Below are positions 43,501-51,319 of a DNA stretch of 64,000 nucleotides, piece after piece (positions within the stretch are counted from its first letter, which is position 1; each line of letters starts with the position of its first letter). The stretch is from contig JAEEVR010000011.1 in the NCBI GenBank assembly GCA_016290995.1, forward strand, positions 1 through 64,000. The letters are read 5' to 3'. The DNA comes from Treponema sp. GTDB lineage: Bacteria; Spirochaetota; Spirochaetia; Treponematales; Treponemataceae. Position numbers and translations under genes: made by a program. Below the pieces are notes generated by a model, which was not told where the DNA came from, ran no database searches, and saw only the letters and a list, made by a program, of their open reading frames with translations.

Positions 43501-45117
43501 ATAAGAAAGGCCGGCGGAAATGTCGGCGACAGTGGCGCCTTCTTTTTGGGCCTGCTTTACGCGGCTGTTCATAAAGACCGTGCAGCGGCTTCCCAAGTCA
43601 ACCGGCTGCTGCGCGGTCAAAGCCTTTTGGCTGAACTCGCGGACGTCCATTCCCATCGTGCGGGCAAAGTTGTCCAAGAAGCTTCCGCAGCCCGACGAGC
43701 AGGCTTCGTTAAGCTGGATCGAAGAAATCGCGCCGTCTTTCATGCGCAAACACTTCATGTCTTGGCCGCCGATGTCCAAAAGGAATTCAACGCCGGGAAC
43801 AAAAAAGTCGGCCGCCCTAAAGTGTGTGATCGTCTCTACCTCGCCGGCGTCAACGCCCAAGGCCGCTTGGAACAAAGCCTCGCCGTAACCTGTGCTGACG
43901 GCGCGCGCGATGTAAACGTCTTTAGGAAGACGGGCGTACAAATCCTTCAATGTTTTTACGGCGATGTCGACGGGGTTTCCCGCGTTGGCCGTGTAAAAGT
44001 TCCACAAAATGCGGCCGTCGATGTCTGTAAGGACAGCCTTTGTCGTCGTGGAGCCGGAATCCAATCCAAGGAAGACAGGTCCCTTGGCCGCGTCCAAGTC
44101 GCCCCGCAAGGCTTTTTCGCTGGCGTGGCGCTCGCGGAATTCCTTAAGCTCTTCCTCGCTCCTAAAGAGAGGCTCCAAGCGCTGGACTTCGTGAAGCTCG
44201 GCGCCTACAAGATTTTTTAGCGACTCGCGGAATTGCGCAATCGAAGGAAAGTCAAAAGTTTTTCCGTCGGGACCGCAAGCGAATTTTCGCTCGGCCGAAT
44301 ACGCCGCTCCCTGAGCCACAAAGAGCTGGGAATTTTCAGGAACGATTATTTCATCGTCCTTTAATTTTAAGGTTTCGATAAAGCGCTGGCGAAGCTGCTC
44401 CATAAAGTGCAAGGGTCCGCCCAAAAAGGCGACCTTGCCGCGAATCGGCTTTCCGCAAGCCAGGCCAGAAATTGTTTGAGTTACTACGGCTTGGTAAATC
44501 GAGGCCGCGATGTCTTCCCTGCGCGCGCCTTCGTTGATCAAGGGCTGAACGTCAGTCTTGGCAAAAACGCCGCAGCGCGCGGCGATCGGATAAATCGTAG
44601 TGGCGCCGGCCGCAAGCTTGTTAAGGCCGCCCGCGTCCGTTTCCAAAAGCGCGGCCATTTGGTCGATGAAGGCTCCCGTTCCGCCGGCGCAAGTTCCGTT
44701 CATGCGCTGCTCGACGCCGCCTTTAAAGTATGTGATTTTAGCGTCCTCTCCGCCAAGCTCGATCACTACGTCGGTTTGCGGAATGATTTTTCGGACGGCG
44801 GTTGTGGCCGCGATTACTTCTTGGATAAAGGGAACGTTGAGCCACTGGCTTACGGCTAGTCCTCCGCTTCCGGTGACTTTAACGCTAAGTGTTTGCGCCG
44901 CGCCCTCCGGGCATTGTTTTTCCAAAGAGTCAAGGGCGTTGTTTACTACTGATATGATTGTGGAGCGAATGTCCGCGCGGTGTCGTTCGTACGCGCTGTA
45001 AAGCAATTCGTCGCCAGGGCCAAGGGCCGCCACCTTTACGGTGGTGGAACCTACGTCAATGCCAAAGCGAATGGGGTCTATGATTTTCTTAAATGTAGCG
45101 CTTTCTGCAAATTCCAT
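40543..45117 (-). CDS. Giant acyl-CoA dehydratase activase-related protein
   Basis: 1524 residues. Two BadF/BcrA-type ATPase domains in tandem: the first from FGIDVGSTTVKVAAL (about 18) with GGEDAKITYFKGG and CAGGTGAFIDQM; the second from GLDSGSTTTKAVLTDIDG (about 350) with DIGGQDMKCLRM and NEACSSGCGSFLDNFARTMG, whose Cys pair would hold the [4Fe-4S] cluster at the dimer interface. Next come a Cys-containing region (CGKCQNNC), a DUF2229-type domain, and an HgdB-like C-terminal part. Members are large fused activase-dehydratase proteins of strict anaerobes; simple ones donate an ATP-driven electron to 2-hydroxyacyl-CoA dehydratase. The real substrate of these giants is unknown. Leaderless promoter; first gene of a three-gene operon. 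Confidence 0.88.
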   Translation of the reverse strand: MEFAESATFKKIIDPIRFGIDVGSTTVKVAALGPGDELLYSAYERHRADIRSTIISVVNNALDSLEKQCPEGAAQTLSVKVTGSGGLAVSQWLNVPFIQEVIAATTAVRKIIPQTDVVIELGGEDAKITYFKGGVEQRMNGTCAGGTGAFIDQMAALLETDAGGLNKLAAGATTIYPIAARCGVFAKTDVQPLINEGARREDIAASIYQAVVTQTISGLACGKPIRGKVAFLGGPLHFMEQLRQRFIETLKLKDDEIIVPENSQLFVAQGAAYSAERKFACGPDGKTFDFPSIAQFRESLKNLVGAELHEVQRLEPLFRSEEELKEFRERHASEKALRGDLDAAKGPVFLGLDSGSTTTKAVLTDIDGRILWNFYTANAGNPVDIAVKTLKDLYARLPKDVYIARAVSTGYGEALFQAALGVDAGEVETITHFRAADFFVPGVEFLLDIGGQDMKCLRMKDGAISSIQLNEACSSGCGSFLDNFARTMGMDVREFSQKALTAQQPVDLGSRCTVFMNSRVKQAQKEGATVADISAGLSYSVIKNALFKVIKLRRASDIGTKVVVQGGTFNNDAVLRAFEKISGVNVFRPDVAGLMGAYGSALIACDQWRDLMAPKPGEPEGTVHDVRTGLASLEELENFHVDLDLRRCGKCQNNCLLTINTFTTKDKDGKEVSRAFVTGNRCERGAELGEKVSVIDASNKEASRLDGSDAAEIPNLFAWKYKRVFDYTPLPLQDAPMGEVGIPRVLNMYENYPLWFTFFTKLGFRVRLSPRSTRSVYEKGLESIPSESVCYPGKISHGHVESLLKAGVKFIFYPCAPYEKQEDTGAGNHYNCPIVTSYPEVLRNNIDALRQDSSILYLDPFLPIYDKNRLAYRLFEELHPHFAQITFDKVMRAVDEAWKEQEKFRKEIQQKGEEALERIITLGVHGIVLSGRPYHLDPEINHGIPEMINGLGLAVFTEDAVAHLGSIERPLRITDQWVYHNRLYRAAAFVSGMPNLELVQITSFGCGLDAVTADQVDEILKSKGRMYTLIKIDEGSNLGAVRIRIRSLIAAVKAHERNHTRPEYKSAAYKRQVFTKDMRYKHTIIAPQMSPIHFRLVQKAFNCSGYKFEVLDAVDPKAVETGLKFVNNDACYPSILVAGQMIAALESGKYDLNNTSLIITQTGGGCRATNYIGFIRRALNDAGWSNIPVLSLSAQGFEKNPGFKITLPLLHRALMAVMVGDVLMRVLYRTRPYEKVPGSANALYEKWNARAEKQLESLSLHGYHKLLKNIIKEFDALPLLPIKKPRVGVVGEILVKFHPTANNNIVETIEKEGAECVMPDLADFFFYSFSTGIFRHEQLAFPKKTERNAKLFVWFMELYRRDMKRFLKNSRRFDAPSSIYELMKGVDDIVQLGNITGEGWFLTAEMVELIHTGVPSIACVQPFACLPNHVTGKGMIKELRRRYPGTNISAIDYDPGSSEVNQLNRLKLLLSNAPAGKHPDETPKGKIWTPSGEVEPQVHLAEGAVFVDPEPVAASDVPPVLDAN

Positions 45118-45125
45118 ATCCTTTA

Positions 45126-45154
45126 ATTGTAGCGCATATATAGAAAAAAATCAA
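45126..45154 (-). promoter_or_regulatory. Promoter of the activase operon, leaderless
   Basis: Minus strand TTGATT (45154-45149), spacer 17, TACAAT (45131-45126), ending eight bases before ATG 45117. Confidence 0.8.
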
Positions 45155-45155
45155 C

Positions 45156-46634
45156 CTACTTTTTTATTCTGAATGTGCTGCCGACCGATAGCGAGGCGGC
45201 CAGTTCGGGCTTGTCGAGCGAAATGTAGTAGTTGTCGGCGTAGAAAAGCAGCGCTCCCGTGGCGGCCTTTGTCCTGCCATTATAAACCTCAACTTTTGTC
45301 GTTCCGTCGCGGGTGACGCTTTGCATCCAGGCGTCGCGGATAAAGACCGCCGGGCCGTGCTCGTTGGCCGGATCTAGGACAAAGCCTGCCGTCTTTTCGT
45401 CAACCAAAGAGGAATTCAAAATGTTTACGTAGGACTGGCTGGCCTTCCTTTCAAAGTCGCGGGCTTCGCTGGCCTCGGCTACAAGCCTTTGGGCTTCCTC
45501 GACCTGGACTTTCATATCGTCAAGCTCTTGGCTGGCGGCGGAATTCAAGCCGTCCTTGGCCTTGATTTCGTTGATGGCGGCGCGGGCCAAATTATTGGCG
45601 ATTGTGTAAGAAAGCTTTTTTTCGCCCGCGACGACGCTTTTCATCGTATTGCGCTGGGGAATGGCCGCCGACTTAGACAACAAAACTTCCAAGTCGCCGT
45701 AATCGGCGATGGCTTTGTCCAAGGCCGCCGAAAATTCTTCGCTAAGCTCAGGAGCTTCCTCGCCCAAAAGGCTTTCGCGGTTAAAGGCTCCCAAGGGATT
45801 TTGGTTGGCGCTTGTGATAACGCTTGTAACCTTTGAATCCTTTATGACAGGGTCGTAGCCCGCGATTTCTTCCTCGTAGCGCTTGGTGATTTCGTTTGTG
45901 GCGTTCTTGCGCTCCTCAAAGTCCTTTTTGCGGGTTTCTTCCAAAAGATTCTTGGCTTCGGCAAGCTGCGCCTCGTAGTCGTCAACCAATTTTTGCCTTT
46001 CCAGCTGGCGGGCTTGGCGCTCGCTGTCCATCTTGCGCTCCCATTCCTGGGCGCGGGCAACGTTCTCGCTGTCGTAAGACTTTAGCTGCTCTTCGTACTG
46101 CTTGGCTTCCGCGTCGGCGGTCTTAAGCTGCTCGTCAAGCTCGGAATGGGCCGCAGAAATTTCCTTGTTGTAGTCGCTTTGGATTTTTTCCCTGCGCGCG
46201 GCGAGAGCGGTTTTTGAAAGGCTCGTCCTTTTTAGCAAGTCCAAGTCCGCCTGCATTTTTTGCTTGGCCCTTTCCAACCGGGCGTCAAGCGCTCCCTGCA
46301 AAGAGGCGCGGCGCTTTGAGGCTTCCTCAAAATTTTCCTGGGCGCGCTCCAACTGGTTAAAGAGGTTTTGCAAGTTCAAGTCTTCGAATGAAGAAAGGTT
46401 TACGTCGATTTTTTCGGCGCTTTTTCCGATTCCGCGGACTGTAAAAATCGTGACAAGAATTACCGCGACGAAAGTCAAGCCCAGCGCAAGCCAAACGTTC
46501 CAAAGACGGTTGTTGCGGGTCTTTGCGTATTCAGTCTCAAGGTCGTAAACCCTGACTTTCTTTGAGCGGCGGACGCTTTCCAGCTCGTCGCCCAAGAATA
46601 AAGTAAGCTCTTTTACTTTGTCGTCATTGCCCAT
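45156..46634 (-). CDS. Membrane protein with long coiled coil, function unknown
   Basis: 492 residues from ATG 46634, chosen because GGAGAGG lies just upstream; ATG 46646 is the alternative. A charged cytoplasmic N-terminus, one membrane helix (about 45-66, LALGLTFVAVILVTIFTV), a coiled coil of about 160 residues (85-250, Lys/Glu/Gln/Arg rich), a less regular segment (250-380), then a compact beta-rich C-terminal domain (AVFIRDAWMQSVTRDGTTKVEVYNGRTKAATGALLFY). The coding start lies inside the end of the cyclase gene (22-base overlap), so the two are coupled. It could be a partner or effector of the cyclase in the membrane. No family recognised. Confidence 0.72.
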   Translation of the reverse strand: MGNDDKVKELTLFLGDELESVRRSKKVRVYDLETEYAKTRNNRLWNVWLALGLTFVAVILVTIFTVRGIGKSAEKIDVNLSSFEDLNLQNLFNQLERAQENFEEASKRRASLQGALDARLERAKQKMQADLDLLKRTSLSKTALAARREKIQSDYNKEISAAHSELDEQLKTADAEAKQYEEQLKSYDSENVARAQEWERKMDSERQARQLERQKLVDDYEAQLAEAKNLLEETRKKDFEERKNATNEITKRYEEEIAGYDPVIKDSKVTSVITSANQNPLGAFNRESLLGEEAPELSEEFSAALDKAIADYGDLEVLLSKSAAIPQRNTMKSVVAGEKKLSYTIANNLARAAINEIKAKDGLNSAASQELDDMKVQVEEAQRLVAEASEARDFERKASQSYVNILNSSLVDEKTAGFVLDPANEHGPAVFIRDAWMQSVTRDGTTKVEVYNGRTKAATGALLFYADNYYISLDKPELAASLSVGSTFRIKK

Positions 46635-48307
46635 ATGCCTCTCCATTTATCAGGCGCGTTTCCGCGGGCGCCCATTCGCTCCAAGAATACGTCGGCCACT
46701 TCCATCTTGACCTGCTTGAAAAGCTTTCTGGCGTTTTTCCAATCGCCCTCGTAGTAAGCCTGCAAGGCCTCTTCGTAAATGTCAAACTGCTTTTCAAGGC
46801 CCTTTTGGCTTTCGTTCTCGGTGTCAAGCGGGAAGAAAATCTTCTTTCCTTTTGTCTTTCCTTTTACTTGAATCGTGTCGATTTCGTAGAACTTGTAGCG
46901 GTCGCTCTTGTCCTTTACGTCGTCAACGATGTATTCGGAAACGACAATCGGCAAGTGGTAAATGCGGGTCACGCCTTCCAAGCGGCTGGCCGAGTTTACG
47001 TTGTCGCCGATTACAGTGTTGGTCATGTGTTCGTCGGAACCGATGTTTCCGTAGAATACCGTTCCGCCGTCAATGCCGACGCCGATGTCAAGCAAGACCG
47101 CCTTGTAGATTCTGTCTTCCGCGGCGGTAAGCTTGCGGGTTTCCTCAATCTTTTTGCGTTGCGCCTTCATCTTTTCGCGAAGGTCGGCGGTTACGTAAGT
47201 GATGCGCCAGCCGGCGTCGATCGCCTCAAGCGACTTTAGCTCAGGATTTTTGAGCGAGCCGAAAATCGCCAAAATCGCGTCTCCGATGATGGAGCCTACA
47301 ACGCCGTTCTCTTCGTGGACGTCGTGGATTACATTGTTGTAGTGAACGTTCAAAAGGTCGATGATTTCGTTTCCCAAAGTCTCGGTTCTGTAGGTAAAGC
47401 TCTTGATGTCGCTGAACAAAATCGTAAGCTCGCGCTGCATTCCTTCCAGTTTGATAGTGTGGTCGCTGTAAGCCTTGGAGACGACGTCCTTTGAAACGAA
47501 CTTTTGGAAAGTGGTCAACAAGTTGTTTACCGAAACCGAAAGCGAGTTGAACGAGGCCGCCATGTAGGTGACGTCGTCGTTGGGAGCGTCGTCGATGTCG
47601 ATCGTGTCCAATTGCGAGCGCTGCTGCATGTCGTAAAGGCTCTTTGTGATTTTTGAAATGCTTGCAAAAACAGCCTTGAACATGTAAACGCCCAACGCGA
47701 CGAAGATTACCGTAAGGATAAGGATTACCGCAGTGATGATCGCCATAATCGTGATTTTGTAGCGGGCGGTGTCGTTGCGCGACTCGGCGCGGACTAGGTA
47801 TACGTTCCAGTCTTCGGAGTACTTGTAAATGCCGTGGTATTCCGCTCCCCGAAGCTCAAAGTTGATTTGGCCCTCTATGATTCCCTTGTCGTAGTTATCG
47901 TTCAAAATGTCAAGGGCGGTCTTGTCCGGAAAGCTAAGCAAGTCGGAGCCGTCGGCGCTGGCGCAAAAGAGGGCCACGCCGGTGCGGTCAAAGCCTAGCG
48001 CCAAACTGTGGCGGCTGGAGAATTCTTCCTTTGCCGAGTTTTTTAGCGTCTCAAGGCATTCTTCCTTGTTCTTTTTGTAAGAGTAAATTTGATATTGGCT
48101 GGACGCGTTTTTGTATAGTTCCTTTAGCTGCGTGACAGTCAGCCTGTTGGTCAATTCCGTAACTTGCCTTTGCGAAAGCTGAACGGAAATCAAATTGGTC
48201 ATGAAATTTGACATCAAAATGAGCGAGATGAAAATCGCCAAAATCTTGACCGAAATAGGAATAATCGGCGTGTTGCCGACATATTGGAAAAAACGTTTTT
48301 TTGCCAA
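46613..48307 (-). CDS. Membrane class III adenylate/guanylate cyclase
   Basis: 564 residues, start codon TTG at 48307 after AAAGGAG. Helix 1 (about 18-40), an extracytoplasmic sensor (about 45-180) with Cache-like features, helix 2 (about 184-210), HAMP-like linker, then the catalytic domain (about 290-470). Metal-binding Asp in LFSDIKSF and GDAILAIFG, and the transition-state residues in VIGDNVNSASRLEG are present, so it should be active; the Asp in IGDNVN favours ATP. A TPR-like stretch (YEEALQAYYEGDWKNARKLFKQVK) ends the protein. It is the only cyclase in the window and a candidate cAMP source for the two CNB proteins at 30352 and 32076. Confidence 0.92.
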   Translation of the reverse strand: MAKKRFFQYVGNTPIIPISVKILAIFISLILMSNFMTNLISVQLSQRQVTELTNRLTVTQLKELYKNASSQYQIYSYKKNKEECLETLKNSAKEEFSSRHSLALGFDRTGVALFCASADGSDLLSFPDKTALDILNDNYDKGIIEGQINFELRGAEYHGIYKYSEDWNVYLVRAESRNDTARYKITIMAIITAVILILTVIFVALGVYMFKAVFASISKITKSLYDMQQRSQLDTIDIDDAPNDDVTYMAASFNSLSVSVNNLLTTFQKFVSKDVVSKAYSDHTIKLEGMQRELTILFSDIKSFTYRTETLGNEIIDLLNVHYNNVIHDVHEENGVVGSIIGDAILAIFGSLKNPELKSLEAIDAGWRITYVTADLREKMKAQRKKIEETRKLTAAEDRIYKAVLLDIGVGIDGGTVFYGNIGSDEHMTNTVIGDNVNSASRLEGVTRIYHLPIVVSEYIVDDVKDKSDRYKFYEIDTIQVKGKTKGKKIFFPLDTENESQKGLEKQFDIYEEALQAYYEGDWKNARKLFKQVKMEVADVFLERMGARGNAPDKWRGIWAMTTK

Positions 48308-48334
48308 CTTTTTTTCTCCTTTCTATATCATTCC

Positions 48335-48363
48335 ATTGTAAACCCATTTTTGCGATTTTGCAA
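48335..48363 (-). promoter_or_regulatory. Promoter of the cyclase operon
   Basis: Minus strand TTGCAA (48363-48358), spacer 17, TACAAT (48340-48335). Leader of about 20 nt with AAAGGAG before TTG 48307. Confidence 0.8.
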
Positions 48364-48402
48364 GGAAATTTTTTTGAGAAATTGGAGAAAAATTAGGGGG
48401 AA

Positions 48403-48427
48403 AACGGGCGGCTAGACGCCGCCCGTT
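48403..48427 (-). terminator. Terminator after the repeat lipoprotein gene
   Basis: AACGGGCGGC (48403-48412) pairs perfectly with GCCGCCCGTT (48418-48427), 5-base loop; on the minus strand TTTT follows, a short U tail. It lies 34 bases after the stop of the gene at 48461. Confidence 0.78.
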
Positions 48428-48460
48428 AAAGTACGCTGGCTTGTTTTGTTAATCGTTGGA

Positions 48461-51100
48461 TTATTTGAGTTCAGACACAGACCAAGTGTTATGAGCCCAT
48501 CCATTAGTATCATAGATGTACAACGTGTCGTACTTGTACAAGCCCTGTGTCAATGTTTTCTCAACATCGTCAACCTTGATTTTTACTGAACAATCCTCTC
48601 CGTCGGTATTAAACACCCAAAAGTTGCCTTTAGCGTCAAGGGCGACTACGGTTGGATCTTCGTCGCCATAGGGTCTGTCAATCATAACTTTTACGCCGGA
48701 AGTCGATTGGAAATACGCCAAGTCATGGCCGCGTTCCAAGTAATCCTGCAAAGAGGTCAATCCCAAATCAGAGAACCAATACCTATAGAAAGTTCCTTCG
48801 TTATAGTTTGAAAGGAGATCCTCGGCCCAAGAAGATTCATTGTTGGGTTTTACTACGAATGTCGCGACAACTGTTACGTCTTTGGCGGGCATTGCAAACG
48901 TCCTTGCGTTGTAGCTACCGCTTGTCGCAATTTCAGAGCCGTCCTCGCCTTTTACTGTGAGCGTTTTCAGTTTATATCCGCTTTCGGGAATTATTGTAAG
49001 CTTGACGCTTGTTCCGTTAGCGGCGCTTGTCCTGCTTGACTTTACTTCTCCGTGGGCAATATTGTCAGCAATTTTTATTGCATAAAGAGTTTGATTTCCG
49101 CTGCCACTTACTGTCCAACCTGTCGGGATTCCGCTTGTACTGTTTGATTGCCAACCGCCATTTTCGTCAACAGCAATGCCTGCCGCCTTTGTAAAGGTTC
49201 CGCTAGAGGCAACGCCAACGAGCCAGTCAGCCACACACCCTGCAGCGCTAATGTCCGTGGCATAGCAAGCGACGCTATTTAGTCCGCTGCAACCATAGAA
49301 CATATGCCAATAGCTTTTTACCTCAAGCGTCGCTGCTGTAAGCGTTGGCGCTTTTGTTAGTTTCTTACAGTCAGAGAACATGTTTTCGTAGCAACTTTGC
49401 GCTAGCGTTGTGGCCGGAAGTTCTGGCGCCTCAATCAATTCGCCGCAACCAAAAAACATATCGTGGTAACAACCATACGCAAGCGTTGTGGCTGGCAATG
49501 CAGGCGGGACAGTCAATCCGCTGCAGTCATGGAACATTCTATAATAGCAACCGTATGCAAGTGTTGTCGCCGGCAATGCAGGCGCGGCAGTCAGCCCTCT
49601 ACAACCGCTAAATATTCGCGAATAACAATCATCTGTGAGCGTAGTGGCCGGCAAAAGCAATTCCGTTCCAGCCTTGTTCTTTATGTGAGCGTTGCCCATA
49701 AAGAGTTCCCTGAATGTGTATTCCCCTGTCAACTTCTTGGCGCTTGCAAAAGCGGAACTATTTACAAGGCTCATTATATTGCCGTAAACATAGCAATCCT
49801 TGTCGCAAGCGATATTGCTGTAATTGCCTCCGGTTGTGTATGTCGCGTTGTCGCCGTAGAACTCAACTCTGTCTCCGATGTTCGCAAGAATTATTTCTTT
49901 TTCGCTTCCACTCGCGATTGCTTGCTTAGATCCGCCGTTTATTTTGTAAACGACAGAACCCGCGGCATTGTTTTTAAAGGCAACTTTAACGCCGGCTTCA
50001 ATCGCTTCCAACGTCAAGGGAACATTAAGCATGTCATTATTATTAACCGAAGCAGGCATCGTGCGGGCAAGCCTGAAACCAAGATTTCCGATGCTGTCGC
50101 CTTCAAGATTATAAATATCAATTCTATAGAATGACGAACAACAGCGAGCGTAACAATTCCAAGCGCCACCGCGCTTTACGCGCTTTTCGCCGGAGTCGGG
50201 ACCAATTGGATCTGTCGCGTTTCCAGTTTCAAGATCTTCGTTGTACCAATCGTTGCACCACTCCCAAACATTTCCGCTCATGTCATAAAGGCCAAGAGAG
50301 TTTGCAGACTTTAATCCAACCTCGTGGCTTTTTGATTCGCTGTTTTGATTGCACCATGCAATTTCGTCAAGAGCGGAATTTTCATCAGAGTTATACGTTA
50401 TTCCTGCTTCGCCTTCTTTGCTAGGAAACATATAGTTCCATTCCGCCGCGGAAGGGTCGCCGCCGCGAGCCGCAAACTCCCATTCCGCTTCCGTTGGCAA
50501 ACGAAATCCGCCTTTTGTAAGGTCAATCGTTACATCCGCGTTAAGTATAAATGTTTTATCGGAGCTTATTTCTATATTTGTAATTGCATAAACCCTTTTA
50601 TTCCGGCCTAAAAGTTTGTCTGTCAACAAATTGCAAAAATAAACGGCGTCAAACCAAGAAATATGCTCTATGGGGCGGTATTTTTGCATTTCGCCATTAC
50701 ATGGATTGTTAGAAAAAGTCGCCGGATTAGAACTGATTCCCAAAGGGTTTCCAGCCATAACAGCGGAATAAAGCTCTTGAGTAACTTCGTATTTTGAAAT
50801 AGCGAAAGGGCTTAGCGTAATTTCCCGGCCTGTTCTAAACGCGCCCTTGTAGATATTTTTCGCGTTAGAAGCGACGCATGCAGGATCAGCGCCCGTAATA
50901 GTCGCGCGAGAAGCAAGAATGTTCACCATCCCTGTTTTTTTACAAGCATTTCCATTGATGGTAAAAGTTCCATCGTCCGCGATAAAACTGATTCCATTTG
51001 AATCATTCAATCCTTTGCTTACAACATTTGAACAGCCAAAAGATAAAAGTGCAAACAACATCGCCGCAAAAATCGCGACGACACCAACAAACTTTCTCAC
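48461..51100 (-). CDS. Lipoprotein: SUMF1-type domain, 26-residue repeats, InlB-like repeat
   Basis: 879 residues, start GTG 51100 after AGGGGG. Signal peptide with lipobox SFGC (about 20-23). Residues 90-350 are a formylglycine-generating-enzyme/SUMF1-type domain: ISKYEVTQELYSAVM, HISWFDAVYFCNLL, GGFRLPTEAEWEFAARGG, NSLGLYDMSGNVWEWCNDWY, RVKRGGAWN and GNLGFRLAR. Residues 482-611 are five 26-residue repeats of form LPATTLxxxCYxxMFxxCxxLxxAP, like bacterial surface-protein 26-residue (BspA-like) repeats. Residues about 660-735 form an InlB B-repeat-like unit (GYKLKTLTVKG, FAMPAKDVTVVATF), then a unique C-terminal domain. A surface-exposed protein for binding host or plant material is likely; SUMF1 domains here are often non-enzymatic. 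Confidence 0.88.
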   Translation of the reverse strand: MRKFVGVVAIFAAMLFALLSFGCSNVVSKGLNDSNGISFIADDGTFTINGNACKKTGMVNILASRATITGADPACVASNAKNIYKGAFRTGREITLSPFAISKYEVTQELYSAVMAGNPLGISSNPATFSNNPCNGEMQKYRPIEHISWFDAVYFCNLLTDKLLGRNKRVYAITNIEISSDKTFILNADVTIDLTKGGFRLPTEAEWEFAARGGDPSAAEWNYMFPSKEGEAGITYNSDENSALDEIAWCNQNSESKSHEVGLKSANSLGLYDMSGNVWEWCNDWYNEDLETGNATDPIGPDSGEKRVKRGGAWNCYARCCSSFYRIDIYNLEGDSIGNLGFRLARTMPASVNNNDMLNVPLTLEAIEAGVKVAFKNNAAGSVVYKINGGSKQAIASGSEKEIILANIGDRVEFYGDNATYTTGGNYSNIACDKDCYVYGNIMSLVNSSAFASAKKLTGEYTFRELFMGNAHIKNKAGTELLLPATTLTDDCYSRIFSGCRGLTAAPALPATTLAYGCYYRMFHDCSGLTVPPALPATTLAYGCYHDMFFGCGELIEAPELPATTLAQSCYENMFSDCKKLTKAPTLTAATLEVKSYWHMFYGCSGLNSVACYATDISAAGCVADWLVGVASSGTFTKAAGIAVDENGGWQSNSTSGIPTGWTVSGSGNQTLYAIKIADNIAHGEVKSSRTSAANGTSVKLTIIPESGYKLKTLTVKGEDGSEIATSGSYNARTFAMPAKDVTVVATFVVKPNNESSWAEDLLSNYNEGTFYRYWFSDLGLTSLQDYLERGHDLAYFQSTSGVKVMIDRPYGDEDPTVVALDAKGNFWVFNTDGEDCSVKIKVDDVEKTLTQGLYKYDTLYIYDTNGWAHNTWSVSELK
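49265..49654 (-). repeat. Five tandem 78-bp coding repeats
   Basis: Period 78 bp, seen from the recurrence of LPATTL codons at 49654 and 49576 and onwards. The first four units are close to each other; the fifth has diverged. Such arrays can expand or contract by slippage or recombination. Confidence 0.85.
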
Positions 51101-51319
51101 AATATCCCCCTAAATTAAATATTTTAAGGTTATTTTACTACACTTTTTTTTTCTTGTATTGAGTAATTAGGAACGAAAAACCTAGGACTTTTGTCCCAAA
51201 AAGGCCGGGAGTAAATTAGACGAAATTTCAAGCGAATTCCACCCATCGCCCGCCCCGCGCTACTCTCTCGTCCAAAATTCAATTGAACAATTCCCCAAAA
51301 TTCATTAAAATAGAACGCT
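51101..51319. other. Divergent spacer between the repeat lipoprotein and valS
   Basis: 219 bases; it holds the valS promoter at the right end and AT-rich candidate -10 boxes for the minus-strand gene near 51125-51140. No further gene or hairpin is convincing. Confidence 0.5.
51283..51311 (+). promoter_or_regulatory. valS promoter, leaderless
   Basis: TTGAAC (51283-51288), spacer 17, TAAAAT (51306-51311), ending eight bases before ATG 51320. Confidence 0.75.

Noticed and set aside
43423..44220. 265-codon open frame opposite the giant activase
   Set aside because: Antisense shadow caused by GC-biased third positions; the sense strand has full family motifs.
49265..49654. CRISPR-like array
   Set aside because: Repeats are contiguous 78-bp coding units without spacers, in frame with a lipoprotein.
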